The notes beneath the pieces were generated by a model. That model searched no databases and had not been told where the DNA came from. It saw only the letters and a program-made list of their open reading frames with translations. A program made the translations under genes and the position numbers. Shown piece by piece: positions 38,525 through 48,412 of a stretch of 64,000 nt of DNA. The number at the start of each line of letters is the position of its first letter. The first letter of the stretch is position 1. The stretch comes from Cryobacterium melibiosiphilum. GTDB taxonomy: Bacteria; Actinomycetota; Actinomycetes; Actinomycetales; Microbacteriaceae. The DNA is taken from the NCBI RefSeq assembly GCF_003602235.1, contig NZ_QZVS01000090.1:1-64000 (forward strand). The letters are read 5' to 3'.

Positions 38525-39044
38525 GCGGGTGTCCTCTCGTCGGGGAAGTCGCGTCGTGGGAGTCTCGGCACCAGACCAGCGCCGTGCGCGTGGCGGTCGC
38601 GACGACGTCTCCGTTCTGGTTGCGGCCGGTGTGGGTGAGGTCGACGATGCCCTGCCCCGGTCGACTGTTCGAGAGCCGTTTACCGGTCACGATCGTCTCG
38701 GAGTAGAGCGTGTCCCCGTGAAAGAGTGGATGCGGGAAGCCGACGCTGCCGAAACCGAGGTTTGCCACGAGCGTGCCCTGCGTCAGTTGCGCGACCGAGC
38801 TGCCGACCAGGGTGGACAGCGTGAACATCGAGTTGACCAGGCGCTGCCCGAACGGCTGCGTCGCCGACCAGGCCGCGTCGAGGTGCAGGCCCTGGGTGTT
38901 CATGGTCAGCGTCGTGAAGAGCACGTTGTCGGCCTCGGTCACCGTGCGCCCCGGCCGGTGCTGGTAGAGCACCTCGAGGTCGAACTCCTCGTAGAAGAGC
39001 CCGCGCTGCACCACGGTGCGGCGAGCCGGGACCGAGTCCGTCAT
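38514..39044 (-). CDS. MaoC-family enoyl-CoA hydratase
   Basis: A 176-residue hot-dog-fold protein with the MaoC features ([17 protein letters not shown], and [17 protein letters not shown] near the active site). It probably hydrates an unsaturated acyl-CoA such as methylglutaconyl-CoA. The ATG at 39044 overlaps the stop of the preceding CoA-transferase gene (ATGA), which fixes the start; the longer frame is an antisense-like extension. Confidence 0.85.
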   Translation of the reverse strand: MTDSVPARRTVVQRGLFYEEFDLEVLYQHRPGRTVTEADNVLFTTLTMNTQGLHLDAAWSATQPFGQRLVNSMFTLSTLVGSSVAQLTQGTLVANLGFGSVGFPHPLFHGDTLYSETIVTGKRLSNSRPGQGIVDLTHTGRNQNGDVVATATRTALVWCRDSHDATSPTRGHPHEL

Positions 39045-39694
39045 GACCCGGTCGTTTCGACCAGGTCCACGATGAGCGCGGCCGCTGTCGCCGCGACCAC
39101 CTCGTCGAGCGACACGCCCGGAGCCAGCTCCCGCAGCACGAGGCCGTCGGGGGTCACGTCGATCACGGCGAGGTCGGTGATGATGCGGTTCACGCAAGCC
39201 CGGCCGGTGAGCGGCAGGCTACACCGCTGCACGATCTTCGGATTTCCGGCCCGATCCGTGTGTTCCATCATCACGATCAGCTTTTTCGCACCGAAGACGA
39301 GGTCCATGGCCCCGCCCATGCCCTTGACCATCTTGCCGGGCACCATCCAGTTGGCGAGGTCGCCGGTCGCGGACACCTCCATGGCGCCGAGCACGGCGAC
39401 GTCGACGTGGCCGCCGCGCACCATGCCGAAGGAGGCGGCGGAGTCGAAGAAGGACGCCCCGAGGTTGACGGTGACGGTCTCCTTGCCGGCATTGATCAGG
39501 TCCGGGTCGACGTTCGCGTCGCTCGGATACGGCCCCACCCCGAGGATGCCGTTCTCGGAGTGCAACACCACCTCGATGTCGTCGGCGATGTAATTGGGAA
39601 TCAGCGTCGGCATGCCGATGCCGAGGTTGACGTACTGGCCGTTTTCGAGCTCGCGGGCGACACGGGCGGCGAGTTCGGTGCGCGAGAGGCTCAT
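39041..39694 (-). CDS. scoB: 3-Oxoacid CoA-transferase subunit B
   Basis: A 217-residue subunit with [14 protein letters not shown] and the catalytic glutamate in [12 protein letters not shown]. With ScoA it moves CoA from succinyl-CoA to acetoacetate, the product expected at the end of leucine breakdown. Overlaps of 4 bp with both neighbours. Confidence 0.92.
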   Translation of the reverse strand: MSLSRTELAARVARELENGQYVNLGIGMPTLIPNYIADDIEVVLHSENGILGVGPYPSDANVDPDLINAGKETVTVNLGASFFDSAASFGMVRGGHVDVAVLGAMEVSATGDLANWMVPGKMVKGMGGAMDLVFGAKKLIVMMEHTDRAGNPKIVQRCSLPLTGRACVNRIITDLAVIDVTPDGLVLRELAPGVSLDEVVAATAAALIVDLVETTGS

Positions 39695-40461
39695 CGCTTG
39701 CCTCCCGTACCGGACTCGGTGACCGTGCGCTTCTCGATGCGTTTTTCGATCGCGCCGACCACCACGACCCGCTGCACGAAGATGCCGGGGGTGTGGATGC
39801 GTTCGGGGTCGAGTTCGCCCGGCTCGACGAGTTCCTCCACCTGGGCGATGGTCACCCGGCCGGCCATCGCGGCGAGCGCGTTGAAGTTGCCGGCGGCGGC
39901 GTGGAAGACGAGGTTGCCGTAGCGGTCTCCCCTGGCGGCGTGCACGAGGGCGAAATCGGGGGCGAGGGAACGTTCCATCACGTAGTCGGCGCCGTCGAAG
40001 CGGCGCACCTCCTTCGGCTGGCTCGCCACGGCGACGGTACCGTCGGGGTGGTAGCGCTGCGGCAGGCCGCCCTCGCTGACCCAGGTGCCGACCCCGGCCG
40101 GGGTGAAGAACGCGGGAATGCCGGCGCCGCCGGCCCGCAGTTTCTCGGCGAGGGTGCCCTGCGGCGTCAGTTCGACTTCGAGCTCACCGGCGAGGTACTG
40201 GCGGGCGAACTCCTTGTTTTCCCCGACGTACGAGCTGATCGTGCGCCGGATGCGGTGGTCGGCGAGCAGCCGCCCGAGTCCCCAGCCGTCGACCCCGCAA
40301 TTGTTGCTGATGGTCTCGATGTTCGAGGTGCCCTGCGCGTAGACGGCCTCGATCAGCGCCTCGGGAATGCCGCACAGCCCGAAACCGCCGACGGCGACGG
40401 ATGCCCCATCCGGGATGTCCCTGACCGCCTCCGCGGCGCTGTGGACGACCTTGTCAATCAT
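39691..40461 (-). CDS. scoA: 3-Oxoacid CoA-transferase subunit A
   Basis: A 256-residue subunit with the CoA-transferase I signature [20 protein letters not shown] and the tail region [19 protein letters not shown]. It is 48 bp downstream of the acyl-CoA dehydrogenase gene and is coupled to scoB. Confidence 0.92.
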   Translation of the reverse strand: MIDKVVHSAAEAVRDIPDGASVAVGGFGLCGIPEALIEAVYAQGTSNIETISNNCGVDGWGLGRLLADHRIRRTISSYVGENKEFARQYLAGELEVELTPQGTLAEKLRAGGAGIPAFFTPAGVGTWVSEGGLPQRYHPDGTVAVASQPKEVRRFDGADYVMERSLAPDFALVHAARGDRYGNLVFHAAAGNFNALAAMAGRVTIAQVEELVEPGELDPERIHTPGIFVQRVVVVGAIEKRIEKRTVTESGTGGKR

Positions 40462-40509
40462 GAAAACTCCTGATCTACGCTGAAGCAGGTGGTGCGGTGC
40501 AGGTGCGGC

Positions 40510-41691
40510 CTAGGCGGCGAAGCCGAGCGCCCGGGAAATGACCATGAGCTGCACCTCGGTGGTGCCCTCACCCAGTTCCAACACCTTGGAATCACGATAG
40601 TGCCGGGCGACGGGGTTTTCGTTCATGAAACCGTAGCCGCCGAAGATCTGGGTCGCGTCGCGGGCGTTGTCCATCGCCGCTTCACTGCTGACCATTTTGG
40701 CGATCGACGCCTCCATTTTGAAGGGGTGTCCGTTGATCATTTTCAGGGCCGCGTCGTAGTAGGCGAGGCGTGCGGTGTGCACGCGCGCCTGCATCCGTGC
40801 GATCTTGAAGGCGATGTGCTGGTTCGAACCGATGGACCGGCCGAACACGTTGCGGCTCTTCGCGTAGCGGATCGATTCCTCGAGGCAGCCCTGCGCGGCC
40901 CCGGTGCAGAGGGCGGCGAAGGCGATCCGGCCCTCGTCGAGGGTCTGCACGAAGTTGGCGAAGCCCCGGCCGCGCTCGCCGAGCAGGTTCGCCTCCGGCA
41001 CGCGCACGTTCGTCAAGCGCAGCGGATGCGTGTCGGAAGTGTGCCAGCCGACCTTGTCGTAGGCGGGCAGTACCGTGAACCCGGGCGCCGGGGTCGGCAC
41101 CAGGATCGCGGAGAGTTCTTTCTTGATGCTGCCGTCGGCGCGGGTGGATTCCCCCGTGACCGCGGTGACGGTGATGAGGCGGGTGATGTCGGTGCCGGAG
41201 TTGGTGATGAACTGCTTGGTGCCGTTGATGACCCACTCACTCCCCGCGCTACCGCCCTGCTCGAGCACCGCGGTGGTCTTGGTGCCGGCGGCGTCGGAGC
41301 CGGCATCCGCTTCGGTGAGTCCGAACGCCGAGAGGGCCTGGCCGCTCGCGAGCCTCGGCACCCACTCCTGTTTCTGGGCCTCGGTGCCGCTGCGGAACAC
41401 GGGCATGATACCGAGCCCGACGCCGGCCTCGAGGGTGACGGCGATGCTCTGGTCGGCGCGGGCGAGCTGCTCCACGGCGAGGCACAGCGAGAAGTAGTCG
41501 CTGCCCTGGCCGCCGTAGTCCACCGGGAACGGCAGCCCGAACAGGCCCAGCTCGCCCATCTGCGCGATGATTCCGTAGGGCAGGCTGCGCTTGGTGTCGT
41601 ATTCGTAGGCGGCCGGCGCGACGACGGTGTCGGCGAAGTCGCCGACGGTGGCGACGATGTTCTTCTGGAATGCGGTGAGCTCGTAGCTCAT
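40510..41691 (-). CDS. Acyl-CoA dehydrogenase (probable isovaleryl-CoA dehydrogenase)
   Basis: A 393-residue flavoprotein of the ACAD family with FGLTEADAGSDA near the FAD site, and the C-terminal ATQIFGGYGF and GEGTTEVQ segments. Position between an acyl-CoA carboxylase and a CoA-transferase suggests isovaleryl- or 2-methyl-branched acyl-CoA as substrate (M. tuberculosis FadE19, Rv2500c, has this position). It overlaps the carboxylase alpha gene by 4 bp. Confidence 0.88.
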   Translation of the reverse strand: MSYELTAFQKNIVATVGDFADTVVAPAAYEYDTKRSLPYGIIAQMGELGLFGLPFPVDYGGQGSDYFSLCLAVEQLARADQSIAVTLEAGVGLGIMPVFRSGTEAQKQEWVPRLASGQALSAFGLTEADAGSDAAGTKTTAVLEQGGSAGSEWVINGTKQFITNSGTDITRLITVTAVTGESTRADGSIKKELSAILVPTPAPGFTVLPAYDKVGWHTSDTHPLRLTNVRVPEANLLGERGRGFANFVQTLDEGRIAFAALCTGAAQGCLEESIRYAKSRNVFGRSIGSNQHIAFKIARMQARVHTARLAYYDAALKMINGHPFKMEASIAKMVSSEAAMDNARDATQIFGGYGFMNENPVARHYRDSKVLELGEGTTEVQLMVISRALGFAA

Positions 41692-43829
41692 TCGGGGTCT
41701 CCTTTGACGGTGCGGGCGGGGTCAGGTTCTGGTTCTGGTTCTGGTTCGATGCTCGCGACGACTTGGTCGAGGGTGACCAGACCCCCGGCCTGCAGGGTGA
41801 TGCGCACGATGCCGGCGGTGGTCGCGGTCAGTTTGTGCTCCATTTTCATGGCCTCGACGGTCAGCAGCAGCTGCCCGGCCTCGACCCGATCGCCGGTCGC
41901 GACGTGCACGGCGACGACCGTGCCCGGCATCGGCGAGCGTACGTCGGGGCTCACCTGCCCCGCCGGGCGGGTGCGCCGGTCGAGCTCGTCGGCGAGCTGC
42001 CGGGCGCGGGAACGCTGCACGAGGGTGATCGTGACGCCCGCCTCCCCCAGGTGCAGAATCACGTCGCCGCCTGGCTGGGGCACAACGACGACGTCGACGA
42101 CCCGGGTGATGCCGCGATACTCGACGCTGACGGCGTTTGGGCACCCGGCGACGGGCGTGAGGCTCGCCTCGACGGCGGGTCCGTCACCGATGCGAACGAC
42201 GCACGCGCCGACGGATGCCCCTCCCGGCTCCCCCAGAATGCTCACCAGGGTCGTGTCGGTCGCGCTCGTGGCGAGCGAGTATTGCGTGGGCCGGTCTGGG
42301 CCGAGCCGCCAGCCGTTGGCTGCCGCCCACGGACCCGCGCCCCTTGCCGGTGCTTCAGCCCGGGCGCGGGCATGCAGAACGAGGGCGGCCGCCGCGAGCA
42401 GCGGTTCATCGACGGTGCGAAACCGCATGCCCGGAAGCGAGCGTTCGATCAGTCCGGTGTCGAGCCGGCCGGCCTGGACCTCGGGCTCGGCGAGCAACAG
42501 CCGCAGGTACTCGACGTTGGTCTGCACCCCGAGCACGACGGTGTCGGCGAGTGCCCGGTCGAGGCGGGCGAGGGCTTCGGCCCGGTCGGCGCCCCACGCC
42601 ACGACCTTGGCGAGCATTGGGTCGTAGTGGGAACCGATCACGAGGCCCGGCGCGAGGCTGCTGTCGACCCGGATGCCGGGCCCGGCGGGTTCGATCAGGG
42701 CCCGCACGGTGCCTTCGCTCGGCAGAAACCCTCGGCCGGGGTTCTCGGCGTAGACCCGAGCCTCGATCGCGTGCCCGGTGAGGGTCACGTCGGCCTGGGC
42801 CAGGGTGAGGTGCTCTCCCGCGGCGACGCGCAGCTGCCAGTCGACGAGGTCCACGCCGGTGACGAGTTCGGTGACGGGGTGTTCGACCTGCAGCCGGGTG
42901 TTCATCTCCATGAAGAAGAACTGATCGGGCGCCGCGTTCGAGACCAGGAATTCGACGGTTCCGGCGCCGCTGTAGTCCACGCTGCGAGCGGCGGCGCAGG
43001 CCGCCTCGCCGATGCGCGCGCGCACCTCGGCGGTCAGCAGCGGGGAGGGAGCCTCCTCGATGACCTTCTGGTGGCGGCGCTGCAGGGAGCACTCGCGCTC
43101 GCCGAGGTGGATGACGTGGCCGTGGCTGTCGGCGAGGATCTGCACCTCGATGTGCCGCGGAGTGGGTACCAAACGTTCAAGCAGCAGAGTGTCGTCGCCG
43201 AATGCGGCGAGCGCCACCCGCCGGGCGGTCGCCAGCGCGTCGGCCAGCTCGGCGGGCTCGTCGACAACCTGCATGCCCTTGCCGCCGCCGCCGGCCGAGG
43301 GTTTGATCAGCAGCGGGTAGCCGACATCCGTCGCCGCGGTGATCAGCTCGTCGTCGCTGAGGCCGGGCTCGGAGACCCCGGGAATGACCGGCACCCCGAA
43401 CGTGGCGACGTGGTTCTTGGAGCGGATCTTGTCGCCCATCACGGTGAGCGCGTGCACGCTCGGGCCGATGAAGACGACACCGGCGTCGGCACAGGCCTCG
43501 GCGAAGCCGCGGTTTTCGCTGAGAAAGCCGTAGCCGGGGTGGATTGCCTCGGCGCCGGTCTGGGCCGCGGCGGCGAGGATCGCCGCCATGCTGAGGTAGC
43601 CTCCGGCATCGGTCGCCGCACCGGTCGCGGCGCCGGCGGCCCGCGGGGCGAGGCGCACCGCGACATCCGCCAGCTGCACGTGCCGGGCACCACGATCGGC
43701 GTCGCTGTACACCGCGACCGAGCGGATGCCGCTCGCACGCAGCGTGCGCAGGATGCGGCAGGCGATCTCGCCGCGGTTGGCGACGAGCACGGTGCGGAAC
43801 GGGCGCGGCTGGGGTGACGTGTCGGTCAT
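41688..43829 (-). CDS. accA1: Acyl-CoA carboxylase alpha subunit (biotin carboxylase plus biotin carrier)
   Basis: A 713-residue protein. Residues 10-460 form the biotin carboxylase with the ATP-grasp loop GGGGKGMQVV and HIEVQILADSHG. The C-terminus is a biotinyl domain with the attachment lysine in VEAMKMEH and a short EP-repeat tail. With the beta subunit upstream it most likely carboxylates 3-methylcrotonyl-CoA. The ATG at 43829 is chosen because the protein then starts right before the conserved FRTVLVANRGEIA; the longer frame to 44009 is antisense-like. Confidence 0.92.
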   Translation of the reverse strand: MTDTSPQPRPFRTVLVANRGEIACRILRTLRASGIRSVAVYSDADRGARHVQLADVAVRLAPRAAGAATGAATDAGGYLSMAAILAAAAQTGAEAIHPGYGFLSENRGFAEACADAGVVFIGPSVHALTVMGDKIRSKNHVATFGVPVIPGVSEPGLSDDELITAATDVGYPLLIKPSAGGGGKGMQVVDEPAELADALATARRVALAAFGDDTLLLERLVPTPRHIEVQILADSHGHVIHLGERECSLQRRHQKVIEEAPSPLLTAEVRARIGEAACAAARSVDYSGAGTVEFLVSNAAPDQFFFMEMNTRLQVEHPVTELVTGVDLVDWQLRVAAGEHLTLAQADVTLTGHAIEARVYAENPGRGFLPSEGTVRALIEPAGPGIRVDSSLAPGLVIGSHYDPMLAKVVAWGADRAEALARLDRALADTVVLGVQTNVEYLRLLLAEPEVQAGRLDTGLIERSLPGMRFRTVDEPLLAAAALVLHARARAEAPARGAGPWAAANGWRLGPDRPTQYSLATSATDTTLVSILGEPGGASVGACVVRIGDGPAVEASLTPVAGCPNAVSVEYRGITRVVDVVVVPQPGGDVILHLGEAGVTITLVQRSRARQLADELDRRTRPAGQVSPDVRSPMPGTVVAVHVATGDRVEAGQLLLTVEAMKMEHKLTATTAGIVRITLQAGGLVTLDQVVASIEPEPEPEPDPARTVKGDPE

Positions 43830-43833
43830 GCTG

Positions 43834-45429
43834 TCACATCCGGAAGAGACCGAAGGCGGTCTCGGGTAGCGGGGCGGCGGCGACCACGGCGAGCGCGAGG
43901 CCGAGTACGGTGCGGGTGTCGGCCGGGTCGATGACCCCGTCGTCCCAGAGCCGGGCGGTGGAATAGTAGGGGCTGCCCTGTTCCTCGTATTTCTCGACGA
44001 TCGGCGCACGAAAGGCCGCCTCGTCGGCGGCCGGCCAGGCTTCGCCGCGAGCCTCTATCTGCTCCCGCTTCACAGTGGCAAGAACGGATGCTGCCTGCGG
44101 CCCGCCCATCACGGAGACCCGGCTTCCGGGCCACATCCAGAGGAACCGTGGCGAGTAGGCGCGGCCACACATGGAGTAGTTGCCGGCGCCGAACGAGCCG
44201 CCGATCACGACCGTGAGTTTGGGCACCCGGGCGGTCGCGACGGCGGTGACCATCTTGGCGCCGTGCTTGGCGATGCCGCCGGCCTCGGCGTCCCGGCCGA
44301 CCATGAAACCGGAGATGTTCTGCAGGAAAAGAAGTGGGATACCGCGCTGGTCGCAGAGTTCGATGAAGTGGGCGCCCTTCTGCGCGGATTCGCTGAACAG
44401 GATGCCGTTGTTGGCGACGATGCCGACCGGGTGACCATGGATGTGGGCGAAGCCGGTGACGAGCGTCACTCCGTAGTCCCGCTTGAATTCGTGGAATTCG
44501 CTGCCGTCGACGAGGCGGGCGATGATCTCGCGCACGTCATAGGGGGCCTGCACATCGACCGGAACGACCCCGTAGAGCTCGGATTCGTCGACCGCAGGGG
44601 GTGTGCTCGCGCGCACGGTCCAGGCCGGGCCAGTCGGCTCCGGCAGGGTGGAGACGATGTCGCGCACGATCTGCAGGGCGTGCCGGTCGTTTTCGGCGAG
44701 GTGGTCGGTGACGCCCGACACGGTCGAGTGCAGTTCGCCGCCGCCGAGCTCTTCGGCGGTCACGATCTCGCCGATCGCGGCCTTCACGAGCGGCGGGCCG
44801 CCGAGGAAGATGGTGCCCTGGCCGCGCACGATGACGGTCTCGTCGCTCATGGCCGGCACGTAGGCGCCGCCGGCCGTGCAGGAGCCGAGCACGGCGGCGA
44901 TCTGCGGGATCTTGGCCGCCGACATCCGTGCCTGGTTGTAGAAGATGCGTCCGAAGTGGTCCCGGTCGGGAAAGACCTCGTCCTGCATGGGCAGGAAGGC
45001 CCCGCCGGAGTCGACGAGGTAGATGCAGGGCAGGTGGTTGTCGCGGGCGATCTCCTGCGCGCGCAAGTGCTTCTTGACGGTCATCGGGTAGTAGGTGCCG
45101 CCCTTGACGGTGGCGTCGTTGCAGATCACGAGCACGAAGCGGCCGTGCACGAGGCCGATGCCGGCGATGACGCCGGCGCCGGGGCATCCGTCATCGTAGA
45201 GGCCGGTCGCGGCGAGCGGCGCGATCTCGAGAAAGGGGCTGCCGGTATCGAGCAGGGCGTCGATGCGGTCGCGGGGCAACAGCTTGCCGCGGGCGAGGTG
45301 GCGCTGCCGGGAGGCTTCCGGACCGCCGTGGGCGGCGACGGCGAGACGAGCGGCAAGGTCGGCGGCGAGCTGGCGCTGGTCGGCGGCGTTGGCGGCGAAG
45401 TCCGAATCGTGCGAGTCGATACGGCTCAC
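43834..45429 (-). CDS. accD1: Acyl-CoA carboxylase beta subunit (carboxyltransferase, methylcrotonyl-CoA type)
   Basis: A 531-residue carboxyltransferase with the N- and C-domain crotonase-like folds ([42 protein letters not shown], and [18 protein letters not shown]). The GTG at 45429 has GGAG at proper spacing; a TTG at 45441 is an alternative. It is the first gene of a seven-gene operon and faces the TetR gene across two operators. Methylcrotonyl-CoA is the likely substrate by similarity to MCC beta/AccD1 and by context. Confidence 0.9.
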   Translation of the reverse strand: MSRIDSHDSDFAANAADQRQLAADLAARLAVAAHGGPEASRQRHLARGKLLPRDRIDALLDTGSPFLEIAPLAATGLYDDGCPGAGVIAGIGLVHGRFVLVICNDATVKGGTYYPMTVKKHLRAQEIARDNHLPCIYLVDSGGAFLPMQDEVFPDRDHFGRIFYNQARMSAAKIPQIAAVLGSCTAGGAYVPAMSDETVIVRGQGTIFLGGPPLVKAAIGEIVTAEELGGGELHSTVSGVTDHLAENDRHALQIVRDIVSTLPEPTGPAWTVRASTPPAVDESELYGVVPVDVQAPYDVREIIARLVDGSEFHEFKRDYGVTLVTGFAHIHGHPVGIVANNGILFSESAQKGAHFIELCDQRGIPLLFLQNISGFMVGRDAEAGGIAKHGAKMVTAVATARVPKLTVVIGGSFGAGNYSMCGRAYSPRFLWMWPGSRVSVMGGPQAASVLATVKREQIEARGEAWPAADEAAFRAPIVEKYEEQGSPYYSTARLWDDGVIDPADTRTVLGLALAVVAAAPLPETAFGLFRM

Positions 45430-45476
45430 GAGTGTCTCCAAGACAGCTCTCCATTGAACGTGTCATGCACCGGTAC

Positions 45477-45494
45477 AGTTAGTGATTACTAACT
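45477..45494. promoter_or_regulatory. TetR operator 1, accD1/tetR divergent promoter
   Basis: AGTTAGTGATTACTAACT, a perfect 7+4+7 inverted repeat, lies 48 bp upstream of the accD1 start. Confidence 0.75.
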
Positions 45495-45502
45495 CAGAAT
45501 TA

Positions 45503-45520
45503 GGTTAGTCAGCACTAACT
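45503..45520. promoter_or_regulatory. TetR operator 2, accD1/tetR divergent promoter
   Basis: GGTTAGTCAGCACTAACT shares the same arms as operator 1 with one mismatch and the same 4-base spacer. It lies 25 bp before the TetR start. The two sites are centred 26 bp apart, consistent with cooperative binding. Confidence 0.75.
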
Positions 45521-45544
45521 GAAATGTCCAGTCGAGAGGACCTC

Positions 45545-46129
45545 ATGCCTACCCTGCGCAGCCGCGCCAAGGCCAGCCGACGCGACGCCCTGCTCGCCGC
45601 CGCCGCGGAACTGTTCGCCCGCTCCGGATTCAACGGCGTCTCGATCGAAGACCTCGGCGCCGCCGTGGGCGTGAGCGGCCCCGCCGTCTACCGGCACTTC
45701 ACCGGCAAGCAGGCGGTGCTCACGGCGTTGCTGGTCGGCGCGAGCGATGACCTGATGACGGGCGGCCAGGCCGTCGTCGACGCGGCAGCGGATGCCCCGG
45801 GCGCGCTCGCCGCGCTGGTGCGCTTCCACGTGCGCTTCGCCCTCGACAACCCCGACGTGATCCGGGTACAGGACCGCGACCTCGGCAGCCTGCCCGACAC
45901 CGACCGGCACCGCGTGCGGGCACTGCAACGCGCCTACGTCGAACTGTGGGTGAGCGTGCTCGGCCAGGTGCATCCGTCGACCCCGGTGACCCTGCTGCGC
46001 ATGCGCGCGCACGCCACCTTCGGCCTGATTAACTCCACACCGCACAGCGCCGCCGCCGCCAGCGCCCCGGCCGAGACGGTGCGGGCCCTGCTCGAAGAGA
46101 TGGCGCTCGCCGCCCTAACCCCACGCTGA
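45545..46129 (+). CDS. TetR-family regulator of the leucine-degradation operon
   Basis: A 194-residue regulator with the HTH in residues 8-55 (SRRDALLAAAAELFARSGFNGVSIEDLGAAVGVSGPAVYRHF) and a ligand domain. It is divergent from accD1. Two nearly identical palindromes lie between them, so it very likely represses both directions and responds to an acyl-CoA of the pathway. The ATG at 45545 has AGAGGA upstream; an ATG at 45524 has none and would nearly abut the operator. Confidence 0.88.
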   Translation: MPTLRSRAKASRRDALLAAAAELFARSGFNGVSIEDLGAAVGVSGPAVYRHFTGKQAVLTALLVGASDDLMTGGQAVVDAAADAPGALAALVRFHVRFALDNPDVIRVQDRDLGSLPDTDRHRVRALQRAYVELWVSVLGQVHPSTPVTLLRMRAHATFGLINSTPHSAAAASAPAETVRALLEEMALAALTPR

Positions 46130-46175
46130 CCGGCGCTGACCCCGCTGCCCCCGCTGACCCCGGCACCCGGGGGCT

Positions 46176-46248
46176 AATTCAGGAAACCTGCCAACCACCA
46201 CACTGGTTCGGCGGCCCGGAGCCGCGCGACGACCGGATCTCCTGAATT
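46176..46248. repeat. Nested inverted-repeat element between convergent genes
   Basis: Outer arms AATTCAGGA (46176-46184) and TCCTGAATT (46240-46248) are exact; inside are AACCA/TGGTT and GC-rich pairs. It may be a terminator or another REP-like element. Confidence 0.5.
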
Positions 46249-46305
46249 CGCCGCCACCTCGCGCGCGAGCGGATGCCGCCCCCGTCGCCAACACGATGCG
46301 CGGGG

Positions 46306-46968
46306 CTAGTTGGGGGCCGTGCAGATGCAGATTTCGTTTCCCTCGACGTCGGCGAGTACCCACCAATCGGGCGCGTGCTCGTCGGTGAGCAGTGTGCCGC
46401 CGGCCAGCACGACCGCCTCGACCCGGGCCTCGGCGTCGTCGGTGGGCACGTAGACGTCGAGGTGGATGCGGTTGCGGTCGGTGCGGGCGATCTCCATGTG
46501 CTGAAACCAGACCCGGGGCGCGAGGCCGCGCGGGTCGACGAGTTCGATGCCGTCGCTGCCAATGGCCTCCTCGTAGCCGAGGCTGGCCCGCCAGAAGGGA
46601 CGGATCGCATCCGCATCGCTGCAGTCGATGGCTATATCGTACCGGCTCGGGGGCACGCGCACCGGTCCGGCTCCGATGCCGTCCGCCAGGTCCTGGATGC
46701 GCTCGGCGAGCAGCAGGTCCTTCTTCGTCACGCCGTTCACGTCGTGGGAGCTCAATTTGAAGGAGATGCGCCCGTAGCCGAGGCGTACCTCGGGATGGTG
46801 ATCGAGGGATTCGGCGACGACGGTGACAGCGGTCAGAAGCTGCACCGCCGAGGCGAAATCCGCCGTGGTGTACGAGGCGAACAGGGCCCCGTCGAGGTGG
46901 ATGAACGCGCTGCCCGCGATCTGGCCGGCGGTGTCATGGGGAGCCAGGAGTACTGCGCTTCGGGTCAT
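46306..46968 (-). CDS. Pterin-carbinolamine dehydratase-like / VOC-domain fusion protein
   Basis: A 220-residue protein. Residues 20-90 match the PCD/DCoH fold (VAESLDHHPEVRLGYGRISFKLSSHDVNGVTKKD, including the HHPE active site). Residues 100-220 are a glyoxalase-like VOC domain (DVYVPTDDAEARVEAVVLAGG and PDWWVLADVEGNEICIC). Such fusions occur in Actinobacteria. Whether it recycles a pterin cofactor is unknown; no aromatic amino acid hydroxylase gene is near. Confidence 0.8.
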   Translation of the reverse strand: MTRSAVLLAPHDTAGQIAGSAFIHLDGALFASYTTADFASAVQLLTAVTVVAESLDHHPEVRLGYGRISFKLSSHDVNGVTKKDLLLAERIQDLADGIGAGPVRVPPSRYDIAIDCSDADAIRPFWRASLGYEEAIGSDGIELVDPRGLAPRVWFQHMEIARTDRNRIHLDVYVPTDDAEARVEAVVLAGGTLLTDEHAPDWWVLADVEGNEICICTAPN

Positions 46969-46999
46969 GCCGCCACTCTGCTCCCGGAACGCCGCCCGG

Positions 47000-48409
47000 T
47001 CAAGCGGCGCCCGGCGTCGCTCCCAACATCGTCAGCGCCAGGCCCGGATTCGCCAGGATCCGGCCCACGTCGGCGAGAAACCGGGAGCCCTGCTCGCCGT
47101 CGACGAGGCGATGGTCGAACGACAGGCTCAGCGTCATCACCTGGCGAAGCGCGATGTCGCCCCGGAATTCCCAGGGCGTGCGACGGATGGCGCCCATGGC
47201 CAGGATCGCCGCTTCCCCCGGGTTCAGAATGGGCGTTCCGGCATCAATGCCGAACACGCCGATGTTGGTGATCGTGATGGTGCCCCCGGCGAGCGCGGCG
47301 GGCGTCGTCGTTCCCGAGCGCGCGGCCGCGGTGAGGCGGGCGAGGGAGTCGGCCAGACCGGCGAGGCCGAGCCGGTCGGCATCCGCTATCACCGGCACCA
47401 TCAGGCCGCGCGGGGTGGCGGCCGCGATGCCGAGGTTGACGTAATGGAACTGGACGATTTCACCGGCCGCCTCGTCCCATCGGGTGTTCACGCTGGGGGT
47501 GCGTGCCACGGCCAGGCACAGCGCCTGCGCCACGACGGCGAGGAGACCGACCCGCCCGGCGCCTTCCCGCGCGCCGGCCGTATTGATGGTCTCGAGCAGG
47601 TCGATCGTCGGGGTCACGTCGATCGTCAGGAACTCGGTCACGTGCGGTGCCGTGAACGCGCTCTGGACCATGGCCGCCGCGGTCAGTTTGCGCAGGCTTT
47701 TGATCGGCGTGCGGCTCTCTCTCGTGCCGCTCGGCGCGCCGAAGACCGACGGCGCATCGGCGACCGGGACAGTTTCGGGCGTCACCCCGACTGCTCGCAC
47801 GTCGTCGCGGGTGATGACGCCGTGCGCACCGGTGCCGGTGATCCGCGTGAGGTCGACGCCGAGGTCGCGGGCGAGCATCCGCACCGGAGGGGTGGACCGC
47901 GGGCGTTCCATGGTCGTTGCCCCCGGCGCTGCGGCCACCGGGTTCGCCACCGAGCTCGTCACGGCGACGGGCAGCCCCGGGCTGGTCACGGTGGCGAGCG
48001 GCACCGGCGTCGCGCACGCCGCACTGCCGGGCCGGGCCCGCCGTTTCGGCCGCCCCTCGCGTTCGGCGTCGGGTCCGTAGCCCACGAGGTTCGCTTCGCG
48101 TTTGGTCGGCACCGGCGCGGCGGGGGCTCCGGAATCACTGGAGTCACCCGAGTCGTCGACAGCGTCCGCCCCGACGACCTCGAACGAGACGATGGGGTCG
48201 CCCACGTGCACGAGCACCCCCTCGGGCCGGTGCAGCTCGCTGACGACGCCGCTGAACGGGCTCGGTAGTTCGACGACTGCTTTCGCCGTCTCGACGTCGG
48301 CGATGTGCTGGTTGAGGGTCACGGTGTCCCCCGGTGCGACGTGCCAGGCGACGATCTCCGATTCGGTGAGGCCCTCACCGAGGTCGGGCAGGCTGAAGAC
48401 GCGGATCAT
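47000..48409 (-). CDS. bkdC: Branched-chain 2-oxoacid dehydrogenase E2 (dihydrolipoyl acyltransferase)
   Basis: A 469-residue E2. The lipoyl domain has the modified lysine at 43 (DVETAKAVVEL), a flexible linker and a peripheral subunit-binding domain (PPVRMLARDLGVDLTRITGTG) follow, and the catalytic domain ends with SFDHRLVDGEQGSRFL. It is 3 bp after E1 beta. No E3 (dihydrolipoyl dehydrogenase) gene is in the operon, so E3 must come from elsewhere. Substrate assigned from E1 type and from the adjacent leucine pathway genes. Confidence 0.9.
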   Translation of the reverse strand: MIRVFSLPDLGEGLTESEIVAWHVAPGDTVTLNQHIADVETAKAVVELPSPFSGVVSELHRPEGVLVHVGDPIVSFEVVGADAVDDSGDSSDSGAPAAPVPTKREANLVGYGPDAEREGRPKRRARPGSAACATPVPLATVTSPGLPVAVTSSVANPVAAAPGATTMERPRSTPPVRMLARDLGVDLTRITGTGAHGVITRDDVRAVGVTPETVPVADAPSVFGAPSGTRESRTPIKSLRKLTAAAMVQSAFTAPHVTEFLTIDVTPTIDLLETINTAGAREGAGRVGLLAVVAQALCLAVARTPSVNTRWDEAAGEIVQFHYVNLGIAAATPRGLMVPVIADADRLGLAGLADSLARLTAAARSGTTTPAALAGGTITITNIGVFGIDAGTPILNPGEAAILAMGAIRRTPWEFRGDIALRQVMTLSLSFDHRLVDGEQGSRFLADVGRILANPGLALTMLGATPGAA

Positions 48410-48412
48410 CTC

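Noticed and set aside
41715..41750. TTCTGG hexamer repeat at the end of the carboxylase alpha gene
   Set aside because: It encodes a short EP-repeat tail, common at protein ends, without further signal.
41763..43817. 684-aa plus-strand open frame
   Set aside because: Antisense shadow of the acyl-CoA carboxylase alpha gene.
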